Shown here in pieces: positions 6,411-13,623 of a DNA stretch of 15,076 nt. The notes under the pieces were generated by a model. The model was not told the origin of the DNA and searched no databases. It saw only the letters and a list, made by a program, of their open reading frames with translations. Both the position numbers and the translations under genes were made by a program. The DNA comes from Verrucomicrobiota bacterium (GTDB lineage: Bacteria > Verrucomicrobiota > Verrucomicrobiia > Opitutales > Opitutaceae), in assembly GCA_023446735.1 (NCBI GenBank), contig JAEXPQ010000037.1, positions 1 through 15,076 of the forward strand, given 5' to 3'. Position 1 is the stretch's first letter; every line of letters begins with the position of its first letter.

Positions 6411-6896
6411 ATGATCCGACAACTCATCCGACTCCTTGTGGCTGTGATGCTCTTCAGCATCGCGAGTAGCCTTCGAGCTGCCGAACAGTGGGAAACCCTT
6501 CAGGCCATCCACCTGATCGAGAACCCGCACAACAACCCGCAGCCGGGTGCCCATGGAGAGTTGGGAGCCTATCAGTTCCGCCAGACCACGTGGCGGATGC
6601 ATAGCCGGCTCCCGTTCCGCAACGCCCTCAACCGGGCCCACGCCGACCGGGTTGCCGTCGCCCACTACGACTGGCTTGCCGTGCAGTTGCGGCGCAATGG
6701 CATCCAGCCGACGACCTACAACATCGCGCTCGCTTGGAATGCCGGCATCGGTGCCGTGACCTCCGGTCGCGTGCCGCGCGCGAGCCGCCAGTACGCCCAG
6801 CGAGTCCTGAATGTCGCTCGCGAACTGGAGCGCTCGACCATCGCTGTTTCGATCAGCCAGCGCGCGCCGATGGAGCGCATCGTCCTCACACCTTGA
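6411..6896 (+). CDS. Small exported lysozyme/lytic-transglycosylase-like protein
   Basis: 161 residues. A Sec signal peptide (1-23, MIRQLIRLLVAVMLFSIASS then LRA) is followed by a compact lysozyme-like domain. AIHLIENPHN (32-41) then GELGAYQFRQTTW (49-61) resemble the catalytic Glu helix and the G-A-x-Q segment of SLT-type transglycosylases, making E37 the candidate catalytic residue. IALAWNAGIGAV (105-116) followed by RASRQYAQRVL (123-133) matches the YNAG...T..Y...V ending of that fold. It probably cuts peptidoglycan in the periplasm. It is shorter than most Slt/MltE proteins and has no cell-wall-binding module. The ATG at 6411 directly begins the signal peptide; a longer frame from 6378 adds 11 residues ahead of it and is less likely. 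It is 129 bases after xer. Its terminator lies inside the opposing HAD gene. The assignment rests on motif resemblance only. Confidence 0.72.
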   Translation: MIRQLIRLLVAVMLFSIASSLRAAEQWETLQAIHLIENPHNNPQPGAHGELGAYQFRQTTWRMHSRLPFRNALNRAHADRVAVAHYDWLAVQLRRNGIQPTTYNIALAWNAGIGAVTSGRVPRASRQYAQRVLNVARELERSTIAVSISQRAPMERIVLTP

Positions 6897-6993
6897 GGGA
6901 GCAAAGGAGCCGGGCGCCCCGCCGCACCGGCTTCCCGCCAAGGGATATTGCGGTTTCCCGGCTTCCGGCCGTCGGCAACCGCCCGCCGGACGT

Positions 6994-8016
6994 TTACTCC
7001 GCCAACAACTCGCCCTGCACCGCCTTTGGCTGTGCAGGGTTTTTCTTGTCCGGCTTTGCGTTCAGATGTCTGGGCGGCCGCGAGACCTTGGCCGACATCG
7101 CGCTCTCGCGGTCGGCCACGATGCGTGTGCCGATCGCCTGCACGTGCATCTTCAGCCAACGCGTCGTCTGGCTGGTCGGCGAGTAGTCGGCCGGGCCGTA
7201 GTGGTCAATGCGGCCGACCTGCCGCAACCGGTCGTTCTGCTCGAACTCGGCCGCGTTGTCGGGGTTGTAGACGGCGTAACCCTTGCCGCCGTTCTTGCGC
7301 ACGACCGAGAAACTCGGCACGTCGCTCGGGCCGTCGGCGATGTAGATCATGTTCTGGAACGGGATGCGGCGGTCCTCCGGGGCGATGTTCGCGTTCACGT
7401 CGATCTCGGCGTTGCGGTTCGTGCCCTTGTTGATCTCGAAGAGCGCGCGCGTCTTGGGCGTGTTGGCGATCACGGCGCCGATCTGCGCGATCTCGGCCTC
7501 CGCCTCGATCTCGAGCTCCTTCTGGCCCATGAAGCCGGGCGGAAGCGGGTTCTCGATGAATTCGCAGGCCCAGATCCCGTCCACGTAGGGCGCGATCGCG
7601 CAGCCGCGGATCATCTCCGCCAGGCCGGTGCTCACGATGTAGTGCTCGAGCTTCAGGTCGTGTTTCTGGAACTCCGGCTTCTCGCGCACCCATTCGCGCG
7701 ACTGCACGAAGAACTCGGGCAGACCCGGGTAGAAGCGGATGTCGCGCCCGCACTCGCGCAGGATCTTGTTGTTCAACCCCGCCAGTTTCCCGTGCTTCAC
7801 GTATGTCAGGAGGTGGTTGAGGTAACCGTTCTCCCCCGACACGTGGTAGCCGCGCTTGCGGTACTCCTCGATCATCGCGTTGGTCTCGTGCCAGAAATCC
7901 GCCTCCACGATTCCGAACCGGCGGAAGAGCGGACTCTGCATGTATTCCGGGATGAGCGTCTTGTCGAAGTCCCAGATGCAGGCGATGGTGTTTTGCGTGA
8001 ACAGCGTGGTGGCCAT
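6994..8016 (-). CDS. HAD-superfamily hydrolase (phosphoserine-phosphatase-like)
   Basis: 340 residues from the ATG at 8016. HAD motif I is IWDFDKTL (14-21; nucleophile D16, acid/base D18), motif II is IVSTG (127-131), K197 (EINKGTN) is a candidate motif III lysine, and motif IV is IADGPSDVPSF (226-236; D228, D232). A large helical cap (about 25-120) separates motifs I and II, as in the C1-cap group that includes phosphoserine phosphatase. It is probably a cytoplasmic phosphatase; the substrate cannot be read from sequence. The last 30 residues (311-340) are Lys/Pro/Ala-rich and look disordered; their DNA also encodes the opposing terminator at 7013-7047. The gene is divergent from prfA (109-base gap). 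The open frame to 8166 is not used: it overlaps prfA and is low-complexity. The leader before the ATG is C/T-rich, with no Shine-Dalgarno sequence. Confidence 0.88.
   Translation of the reverse strand: MATTLFTQNTIACIWDFDKTLIPEYMQSPLFRRFGIVEADFWHETNAMIEEYRKRGYHVSGENGYLNHLLTYVKHGKLAGLNNKILRECGRDIRFYPGLPEFFVQSREWVREKPEFQKHDLKLEHYIVSTGLAEMIRGCAIAPYVDGIWACEFIENPLPPGFMGQKELEIEAEAEIAQIGAVIANTPKTRALFEINKGTNRNAEIDVNANIAPEDRRIPFQNMIYIADGPSDVPSFSVVRKNGGKGYAVYNPDNAAEFEQNDRLRQVGRIDHYGPADYSPTSQTTRWLKMHVQAIGTRIVADRESAMSAKVSRPPRHLNAKPDKKNPAQPKAVQGELLAE
7013..7047 (+). terminator. Rho-independent terminator of the lytic-transglycosylase-like gene, inside the HAD gene
   Basis: On the plus strand CCCTGCAC (7013-7020) pairs with GTGCAGGG (7032-7039), with an inner GCC/GGC stem (7022-7024 with 7028-7030) closing on TTT, followed by TTTTTCTT (7040-7047). 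The sequence lies 117 bases past the stop of the 6411-6896 gene and within the C-terminal codons of the opposing gene. On the minus strand no T-tract follows the hairpin, so it should act only on rightward transcripts. Confidence 0.8.
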
Positions 8017-8125
8017 GGGCGGGAGAAGCGGGTCGCCGCGCCGGGATCTCGGCCGCGGCCTTGCCTCCGCCGCAGAAAAGCCCCATGCCCTCGCCTCCGC
8101 AACGCACATTTTCCCGGACTGCCAC

Positions 8126-9244
8126 ATGCCCGCCCTGCCCGACATCGCGCCTTTTCGCCGGCGCAAAGAAGAGCTCGATGCCCAGATGGCCGACCCGGGC
8201 TTCTACGCCAACCCGCGCCTCGCCGCCGAGGTCACCCGCGAGAACCAGCGCCTCGCCACCCTCCTCGAGAAACACGCCGAGTGGCAGCGCCTCGGCCGCG
8301 ACCTCGCTGAGAACACCGCCCTCGCCAAGGACCCGTCCGCCGACGCCGACCTGCGCGAGCTCGCCGCGGCCGAGCTGCCCGCGCTCGCCGTCCGTCGCGA
8401 CGCCCTCGAACGCGAGGTGCTCGTGGCGATGATCCCGCCCGAGCCCACCGACTCGCGCAACACCGTCTTCGAGATCCGCGCCGGCACCGGCGGCGAGGAG
8501 GCCGCGCTGTTCGCCGCCGAGCTCGCCCGCCTGTATCAGAAATACGCGGAAAGCCGCGGCTGGAAGGTCGAGCCGCTCTCCACCAGCCCGAGCGAGCGCG
8601 GCGGCTGCCGCGAGGCCATCTTCCTCGTCACCGGCACCGAGGTCTACAAGCAGCTCAAGTTCGAGAGCGGCGTTCACCGCGTGCAGCGTGTGCCCGTCAC
8701 CGAGGGCAGCGGCCGAATCCACACTTCCACCGTCACCGTGGCCGTGTTGCCCGAGGCCGAGGAGGTCGACGTGAAGATCGATCCGCAGGACCTCGAGATC
8801 ACCGTGCAGCGCGCCAGCGGCCCGGGCGGGCAGGGGGTCAACACCACCGACTCCGCCGTGCGGATCATCCACAAGCCCACCGGCCTGATGGTGTACTGCG
8901 CCGACGGCCGTTCCCAGCTCAAGAACAAGGCCAGCGCGATGTCCGTCCTGCGCTCGCGCCTGCTCCAGCTCGAGGAGGAGAAGGAGCGCGCGAAATACGC
9001 CGCCCAGCGCCGCAGCCAAATCGGCACCGGCGACCGCTCCGAGCGTATCCGAACCTACAATTTCCCGCAGAGCCGCTGTACCGACCATCGCATCGGCTTC
9101 ACGCTCCACAGCCTCCCGCAGATCATGGAGGGCAACATCGCCCCGCTCATCGCCGAGCTCCAGCGCGTCGACTTCGAGGAGCGCTTCGCCGCCCTCACCG
9201 GCCAGCCCGTCAACCCCCGTCGTCGCGCCGACGACGAGGACTGA
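8126..9244 (+). CDS. prfA: Peptide chain release factor 1 (RF1)
   Basis: 372 residues. RF1 reads UAA and UAG stop codons and triggers peptide release. The N-terminal helical domain (1-110) is followed by EIRAGTGGEEAALFA (116-130), typical of class I factors. The stop-codon recognition tripeptide is PVT (190-192, in VQRVPVTEGSGRIHTS), the PxT form that marks RF1; RF2 has SPF. The catalytic GGQ is at 234-236 (SGPGGQGVNTTDSAVRI), followed by the TG(L)MV(Y)C..GRSQ..NK segment (252-268). RF1 usually has H after GGQ; here it is G, as in RF2-like loops. The ATG at 8126 is preceded by a C/T-rich leader without a Shine-Dalgarno sequence. The open frame extends upstream to 7856, but this part is antisense to the HAD gene. 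prmC, whose product methylates the GGQ glutamine, follows 167 bases downstream. Confidence 0.97.
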   Translation: MPALPDIAPFRRRKEELDAQMADPGFYANPRLAAEVTRENQRLATLLEKHAEWQRLGRDLAENTALAKDPSADADLRELAAAELPALAVRRDALEREVLVAMIPPEPTDSRNTVFEIRAGTGGEEAALFAAELARLYQKYAESRGWKVEPLSTSPSERGGCREAIFLVTGTEVYKQLKFESGVHRVQRVPVTEGSGRIHTSTVTVAVLPEAEEVDVKIDPQDLEITVQRASGPGGQGVNTTDSAVRIIHKPTGLMVYCADGRSQLKNKASAMSVLRSRLLQLEEEKERAKYAAQRRSQIGTGDRSERIRTYNFPQSRCTDHRIGFTLHSLPQIMEGNIAPLIAELQRVDFEERFAALTGQPVNPRRRADDED

Positions 9245-9290
9245 GCCCAAGCCGCGGAATCTCCCGAGAAGGTAACGAAGAGAACGAAGA

Positions 9291-9410
9291 CCCAGTCTCC
9301 CCTCCGTCGTCCTGCCTCTTCTCCAACCTTTGTTCCCTTCGCGATTCTCTGTCGTTCTCCGTCCTCCCCGTTCCGCCTTCTGCTCTCTGGCGCCCGCCCT
9401 CCGTCCTCCG
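9291..9410. other. Polypyrimidine tract with degenerate short repeats between prfA and prmC
   Basis: In 9301-9410, 89 of 110 bases are C or T on the plus strand. Phrases of about 7-8 bases recur imperfectly (TCTCC, GTCCTCC, TTCTCCGTCC, CCGTCCTCC), each set off by a single G. Just upstream, AACGAAG occurs twice (9273-9279 and 9283-9289). This looks like a decayed short tandem repeat. It fills most of the 167-base gap and ends right at the prmC ATG. No promoter, terminator or reading frame is evident in it. Confidence 0.55.
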
Positions 9411-9411
9411 A

Positions 9412-10257
9412 ATGCAGCCCCTCCTCGAGATCCTCCGCAAGACCACCGACTTCTTCCGCGCGAAGGGGATCGATAGCGCGCGGCTCGATGCCGAGGTGCT
9501 TGTCGCCCACGCGCTCAAGCTGCGCCGGATGGATCTTTACCTCCAGTTCGAGCGCCAACTCACCGACGCCGAGCTCGATGTCATTCGTCCGCTGGTGAAA
9601 CGCCGCGGCCAACGCGAACCGCTCCAGCATATCCTCGGCGAAACCGACTTTTTCGACCTCAAGCTCAAGACCGACCGCCGCGGCCTCGTCCCGCGCCCCG
9701 AGACCGAGCTGCTCCTCGAGTTGGTCACGCAAGCCGTTCCCGCCGCGCCGGCGCGCATCCTTGATCTGGGCACGGGAACCGGCGCCATCGCCCTGGCGCT
9801 CGCGAAGTTCTGGCCCGAGGCCGCCGTGGTCGCCGTCGACCGCAGCGCCGAGGCCCTCGCGCTCGCCCGCGAGAACGCGCAGAAACTCGCCCTCGCCGAC
9901 CGCGTCGCGTTCGTCGAGTCCGACTGGTTCGTCGCGCTCGCCGGCGAGCCGCCGTTCCAGCTCATCGTCTCCAATCCGCCGTACCTCACCGCGACCGAGG
10001 TGGCCGAGGCCGAGCCCGAGGTCCGCGACCACGATCCCGTCACCGCCCTCGTCGCCGAGCGCGACGGCCGCGCCGATCTTGAGACGATCATCCGCGGCGC
10101 ACCTGCGTTCCTCGCCCCCGGCGGCCTGCTCGCTCTCGAGACCGGAATCGCCCAACACGCCTCGCTCACGCAGTTTGCTGCGCCATTCGGCTACTCCGCC
10201 ATCGAGTCCAAGCGCGACCTCACCGACCGCGAGCGTTTCCTGCTCCTGCGCCGCTGA
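9412..10257 (+). CDS. prmC: Peptide chain release factor N5-glutamine methyltransferase
   Basis: 281 residues. PrmC (HemK) methylates the glutamine of the GGQ motif in RF1 and RF2 using S-adenosylmethionine. The N-terminal helical substrate-binding domain (1-80) is followed by the class I methyltransferase fold. RRGLVPRPETELL (89-101) is a PrmC-specific stretch; the SAM-binding motif is ILDLGTGTGAIAL (116-128); AVDRSAEAL (141-149) is the ribose-binding acidic strand region; and the catalytic NPPY is at 188-191 (IVSNPPYL), which positions the glutamine amide. It follows prfA, its substrate gene, as in many bacteria, which reinforces the call. The ATG at 9412 opens straight into the domain, directly behind the polypyrimidine tract and without a Shine-Dalgarno sequence. 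Confidence 0.96.
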   Translation: MQPLLEILRKTTDFFRAKGIDSARLDAEVLVAHALKLRRMDLYLQFERQLTDAELDVIRPLVKRRGQREPLQHILGETDFFDLKLKTDRRGLVPRPETELLLELVTQAVPAAPARILDLGTGTGAIALALAKFWPEAAVVAVDRSAEALALARENAQKLALADRVAFVESDWFVALAGEPPFQLIVSNPPYLTATEVAEAEPEVRDHDPVTALVAERDGRADLETIIRGAPAFLAPGGLLALETGIAQHASLTQFAAPFGYSAIESKRDLTDRERFLLLRR

Positions 10258-10272
10258 CTTCGGCTGACTTCG
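10255..10272 (+). repeat. Tandem duplication spanning the prmC stop codon
   Basis: TGACTTCG occurs at 10255-10262 and again at 10265-10272, part of an exact CTGACTTCG repeat with a 10-base period. The first TGA is the prmC stop. A second TGA follows in the next repeat unit, in another frame. This is probably a small slippage duplication. Confidence 0.5.
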
Positions 10273-10308
10273 CGCCTTCGCTGCGCGACGCTCCACGCTT
10301 GCGCGTAG

Positions 10309-10360
10309 GGTCGGACCTCGCGTTCGGACCGTGTCCATCCGCGGGCAGCGCCGGAGCGCC
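10309..10360. repeat. Partly palindromic GC-rich element upstream of the DUF418 gene
   Basis: The 213-base gap after prmC contains TCGGACC twice (10311-10317 and 10324-10330) and GCGCCGGAG (10348-10356) followed by CGCC. The last string matches the intergenic elements at 2121-2130 and 3431-3438. It is probably a decayed member of the same REP-like family. The remainder, 10361-10470, is C/T-rich close to the start codon, and I see no clear promoter in it. Confidence 0.4.
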
Positions 10361-10470
10361 TCCCCAAATCGGGTGAACGGACTGGAACACGCTTCCGTTT
10401 CACCGAGTTCCGCGCTGTGCTCCCTCCGTCGCCTCCCCTCTGTTACGAGTTTTCTGAACCACCCCTCTCC

Positions 10471-11739
10471 ATGTCCGCGTCCCCTCCCGCCGCCGACCGG
10501 CCCCAACGTTTCGAGATCGTCGATGCCCTACGCGGCTCCGCCCTGCTTGGGCTGTTCCTCTTGCACTGCGTCGAGCACTTCGAGTTCGGTGCCTTTCCCG
10601 AGCATCGCCCCGCTTGGCTGCTCGTACTCGACCACGGCGCGCGCGAGGTCGCGTTCTTCCTCTTCGGCGGCAAGGCCTACGCGATCTTCGCGATGATGTT
10701 CGGGCTGAGCTTCTTTCTCATCCTCGACCGCGCCGCGCGCCGCGGTCTCGATTTCCGCGGGCGCTTTGTCTGGCGCCTCTGCGTATTGACGATCATCGGC
10801 TACCTATTCGGCGTCTTCTATTGCGGCGAGATCCTCACGATGCTCGCGGTTCTCGGCCTGCCCTTGGCGCTGCTCTACCGGGTGCCCACGCGCTGGCTGG
10901 TCGCGCTGTCGGCCGTGTTCCTGGTGCAACCGGTGTTCCTGTGGCAACTGGGCCACGCCTTCATCGATCCCGCCTACGCACCCTCCCGCTTCGATGTGGG
11001 CGGCTACTACCGGAAACTCGGCGCTGTGTTCTCTCAGGAGGGCCTGCTCGAGGTCCTGAAGGTCAACCTCTGGACCGGCGTGCAGGCGCGGTGGTCGTGG
11101 TCGATCGAGAACGGCCGCTACCTCCAGATGTTCGGGCTCTTCCTTTGGGGCCTGCTGCTCGGCCGCGGTCGGTTCTTCGAGGACCGAGAGCGCGGTCTGC
11201 GTCTCGCGTGGCGCGCGCTCGCGGTCGGCGGCGCGGCGCTCGTCTTTGTGCTGGTGCTGCAACGACTCGCTCCCGGCTGGGGCCTGGCCGACGCCCCGCG
11301 CGGGATCCTGCGCCGACTGCTCAACTCCTACGGCCACCTCGCGCAGATGACCGTCTGGGCCGCCGGTTTCGTCCTGCTCTACCACGGCACCGGCTGCCAA
11401 CGCGTCCTGCATCTGCTCGCGCCCTACGGCCGCATGAGTTTGACCAACTACGTCACCCAGTCGCTGGTGGGTATGACGCTCTTCTACCATTTCGGCTTCG
11501 GCCTCTTCCGGCACCTCGGCGAGTTTCCCAGTGTCCTCTTCGGCGTCGGCTTCCTCGTCCTCCAGTGCGCCGTGTCGCGCCGGTGGCTCGAGAATTTCCA
11601 CTACGGCCCGCTCGAATGGCTCTGGCGCAGCCTCACGTTTCTCTCGTTCCGCACGCCCTTCCGCCGGCAGCGTCGCTCCGCGGCGGAGCCGGAACCGGCC
11701 GTCGCGGAGGTCGGCGATTCGCGGGCGGGCTCGCGATAG
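10471..11739 (+). CDS. DUF418-family (YeiB-like) multi-pass membrane protein
   Basis: 422 residues from the ATG at 10471. The N-terminal EIVDALRGSALLGLFLLH (15-32) is the opening signature of YeiB/DUF418 proteins, which resemble acyltransferase-3 enzymes in topology. About eight to ten hydrophobic segments follow (for instance FLILD- and WRLCVLTIIGYLFGVFY-type stretches). The C-terminal DUF418 domain is marked by YGRMSLTNYVTQSLVGM, then FYHFGFGLF. The last 35 residues are Arg/Glu/Ala-rich and cytosolic. The biochemical role of the family is not established; transport or envelope modification has been suggested. The frame extends to 10417 through non-ATG starts, but the ATG at 10471 directly precedes the signature. 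The leader is C/T-rich without a Shine-Dalgarno sequence. It converges on the hybrid kinase gene with 43 bases between stops. Confidence 0.88.
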   Translation: MSASPPAADRPQRFEIVDALRGSALLGLFLLHCVEHFEFGAFPEHRPAWLLVLDHGAREVAFFLFGGKAYAIFAMMFGLSFFLILDRAARRGLDFRGRFVWRLCVLTIIGYLFGVFYCGEILTMLAVLGLPLALLYRVPTRWLVALSAVFLVQPVFLWQLGHAFIDPAYAPSRFDVGGYYRKLGAVFSQEGLLEVLKVNLWTGVQARWSWSIENGRYLQMFGLFLWGLLLGRGRFFEDRERGLRLAWRALAVGGAALVFVLVLQRLAPGWGLADAPRGILRRLLNSYGHLAQMTVWAAGFVLLYHGTGCQRVLHLLAPYGRMSLTNYVTQSLVGMTLFYHFGFGLFRHLGEFPSVLFGVGFLVLQCAVSRRWLENFHYGPLEWLWRSLTFLSFRTPFRRQRRSAAEPEPAVAEVGDSRAGSR

Positions 11740-11763
11740 GGCCCCGCGGCGAGTGGAGCCCGC
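11725..11763. terminator. Possible bidirectional terminator hairpin between convergent genes
   Basis: GCGGGCTC (11725-11732) and GAGCCCGC (11756-11763) form an 8-bp GC-rich stem with a 23-base loop, spanning the DUF418 stop and reaching to within 20 bases of the kinase stop. There is no T-tract on either strand, so intrinsic termination would be weak. Confidence 0.3.
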
Positions 11764-11782
11764 GAAGTCCGGCTGCGACCGG

Positions 11783-13441
11783 TCAGCGGGCCTCGATCAC
11801 GGCGGCGAGGGTCGCGAGCAGCGATTCCATCGAGAACGGCTTCTGGAGAAAACGCGCGATGCCGCGGGCGGCGTAGCGCTGCACGGCCTCGTCCTCGCTG
11901 TAGCCGCTCATGAGGATGACGGGGCGTGCGGGATCGATCGCGCGCATCTCGGCGTGGGCGCCGGCACCGTCGAGGTTGGGCATCGAGAGATCGAGCAGGA
12001 CGGCGGAGACGTTGCCGTGGTGGGCCCGGTAGAGCTCCACGGCTTCGCGGCCATCGGCGGCGAGGTGGACCTTGAAGCCGAGGAAGAGCAGGAAGTCGCG
12101 CATGGTCTCGCGCAGCACGCGTTCGTCGTCGGCGATGAGGATCGTGCGGCCGGCGCCGGCGAGCGAAGGCGGCGGGCGGCGCGCCGCGGCCGGGGCGGCG
12201 GGATCGGCACAGGCGGGAAGGAACACCCGGAAAAGGGCCCCTTCGCCGGGGCGGCTCTCGACCTCGATGGCGCCCTGGTGGGCGCGCACGATGCCCAGCA
12301 CGGCGGCGAGCCCGAGCCCACGGCCGGTGAACTTGGTGGTGAAGAACGGATCGAAGATGCGCTCCTGGATCTCGGTCGGGATGCCGCAGCCATTGTCGGC
12401 GACCTCGAGGACGACGTAGTCGCCCGCGGGCAGATCGTTGCCGAGGTGGGCCTGGGCGAGGCGGCTGGACTCGAGGTGACGTTGGACCGTGGTGACGCGG
12501 ATCCGGCCGCTGCCCGCCTCGGTCGCCTCGGCGGCGTTGATGAGGAGGTTCATGGCGACCTGCTGGAGTTGCGAGGCATCCGCGCGGATCGCGGGGAGGC
12601 CGGTGCCGAGGGCGAGGGCGATCGCGCGCTCGCGCCCGGTGGTGGAGCGGATCAGGTCGGCCGTCTCGGCGAGGACGGCGTTGAGGTCGACGGGCCGGAC
12701 GAGATAGCGGCCCTTGCCGGAGTACGCGAGCATCTGGCGGCAAAGGTCGGCGGCGCGGACGGCGGCGGCCTCGATGTGACGCAAATTCTGTTCGATCGAC
12801 TCGGGGTTGCGGGTGTCGAGGCGCGCGAGCGAAGCGTTGCCGAGGATGATCGTCAGCAGGTTGTTGAAGTCGTGCGCCACGCCGCCGGCGAGCACGCCGA
12901 GGCTCTCGAGCTTCTGTTTTTCGCGCAGGCGGGCCTCGAGCCTCTCGCGTTCGGCCGCGGCCTGTTTGCGCGCCGAGATGTCGCGTTGGACGCCGACCCA
13001 ATGGGAGAGGCGCCCGGTCTGGTCGCGGATCGGCATGATGCGCGCTTCGACGTGGAAGGGCGTGCCGTCCTTGCGGTAGTTGATCAGCTCGGCGGTGAAA
13101 ACCTCGCCGCGGGCGAGGCAGGAGCGCATGCGCGCGATCTCGGCTTGGTCGCTGGCCGGGCCCTGCAGGAGGGCGGGCGACCGGCCGAGCGCTTCCTCGG
13201 CGGTGTAGCCGGAGAGCCGGCTGAAGGCGTGGTTGACGAAAACGATGCGCGGCTTGGGCGACTCGGGCGATCCGGCGTCGGTGATGACGATCGAGTCGTA
13301 GGAGTTCACGACTGCGGACTCGAGCAGACGGAGGCGTTCCGCCGAGTACGCGGAAAGCGCAGCGGCGTCCGTCGCATCGACGGAGGCTCGGGACGTGGCC
13401 GGTGCGCCTGGTGGGAGGGCGCGCTCGCCAGAGGGAGTCAC
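11783..13441 (-). CDS. Hybrid sensor histidine kinase: LOV-like PAS, HisKA, HATPase, receiver
   Basis: 552 residues if the GTG at 13441 is used. A PAS/PAC domain (about 38-158) has the LOV-type layout NHAFSRLSGY, LGRSPALLQG, ELINYRKDG, WVGVQRDIS. A linker helix leads to the HisKA domain with phospho-acceptor H190 (GGVAHDFNNLL), then the HATPase with N box NLLINAAEA, DNGCGIP and TGRGLGLAAV. A C-terminal receiver (about 431-552) has the acid pair D438/D439, phospho-acceptor D484 (LLDLSMPN) and K534. There is no transmembrane segment, so it is a cytoplasmic sensor. The photoactive LOV cysteine (GRNCR) is replaced by Pro (GRSPA), so blue-light sensing is not expected. The start is uncertain: no in-frame ATG exists; the frame runs to a GTG at 13642 that would overlap tcdA, and the first part is Pro/Ala-rich. 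No separate response regulator is nearby. Confidence 0.88.
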   Translation of the reverse strand: MTPSGERALPPGAPATSRASVDATDAAALSAYSAERLRLLESAVVNSYDSIVITDAGSPESPKPRIVFVNHAFSRLSGYTAEEALGRSPALLQGPASDQAEIARMRSCLARGEVFTAELINYRKDGTPFHVEARIMPIRDQTGRLSHWVGVQRDISARKQAAAERERLEARLREKQKLESLGVLAGGVAHDFNNLLTIILGNASLARLDTRNPESIEQNLRHIEAAAVRAADLCRQMLAYSGKGRYLVRPVDLNAVLAETADLIRSTTGRERAIALALGTGLPAIRADASQLQQVAMNLLINAAEATEAGSGRIRVTTVQRHLESSRLAQAHLGNDLPAGDYVVLEVADNGCGIPTEIQERIFDPFFTTKFTGRGLGLAAVLGIVRAHQGAIEVESRPGEGALFRVFLPACADPAAPAAARRPPPSLAGAGRTILIADDERVLRETMRDFLLFLGFKVHLAADGREAVELYRAHHGNVSAVLLDLSMPNLDGAGAHAEMRAIDPARPVILMSGYSEDEAVQRYAARGIARFLQKPFSMESLLATLAAVIEAR

Positions 13442-13547
13442 GGGGATGGTCGCGGGCGGCGTCCGCCGAGGGCGGCCGCGCGGCGCGGGAGCGGTGAGTG
13501 AAGACGTGGTGGGTGGGAACGCCGGGTAGGGCGATGGCGGGACGTTA

Positions 13548-13585
13548 GGAGGAAACCTCCATTCGCCAATCGCAAAGCGCGATTG
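13548..13585. promoter_or_regulatory. Two inverted repeats and a candidate kinase promoter in the kinase / tcdA divergent gap
   Basis: GGAGG-AAA-CCTCC (13548-13560) and CAATCGC-AAAGC-GCGATTG (13567-13585) are perfect inverted repeats 6 bases apart. On the minus strand TTGGCG (13569-13564) and TAACGT (13547-13542), 16 bases apart, could be -35 and -10 hexamers of the kinase gene, placing the first palindrome exactly in the spacer and the second against the -35. The match is modest (4/6 and 3/6). An operator role is inferred. Confidence 0.35.
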
Positions 13586-13623
13586 CCTGGCGGCCGGGGT
13601 TTCGTGTGATGCGCGAACGCAAC

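Noticed and set aside
7205..9250. A 681-codon leftward open frame spanning prfA and the HAD gene
   Set aside because: It is antisense to prfA, whose RF1 motifs are unmistakable; the translation is low-complexity Gly/Ala/Leu/Arg. Long antisense frames are expected in very GC-rich coding DNA.
12964..13320. Blue-light photoreceptor call for the LOV-like PAS domain
   Set aside because: The adduct-forming cysteine is replaced by proline, so only a LOV-like PAS is claimed.
11531..13501. A 656-codon rightward open frame opposite the hybrid kinase
   Set aside because: The translation is Gly/Arg/Glu-rich with no domain, while the minus strand encodes complete PAS, HisKA, HATPase and receiver motifs.
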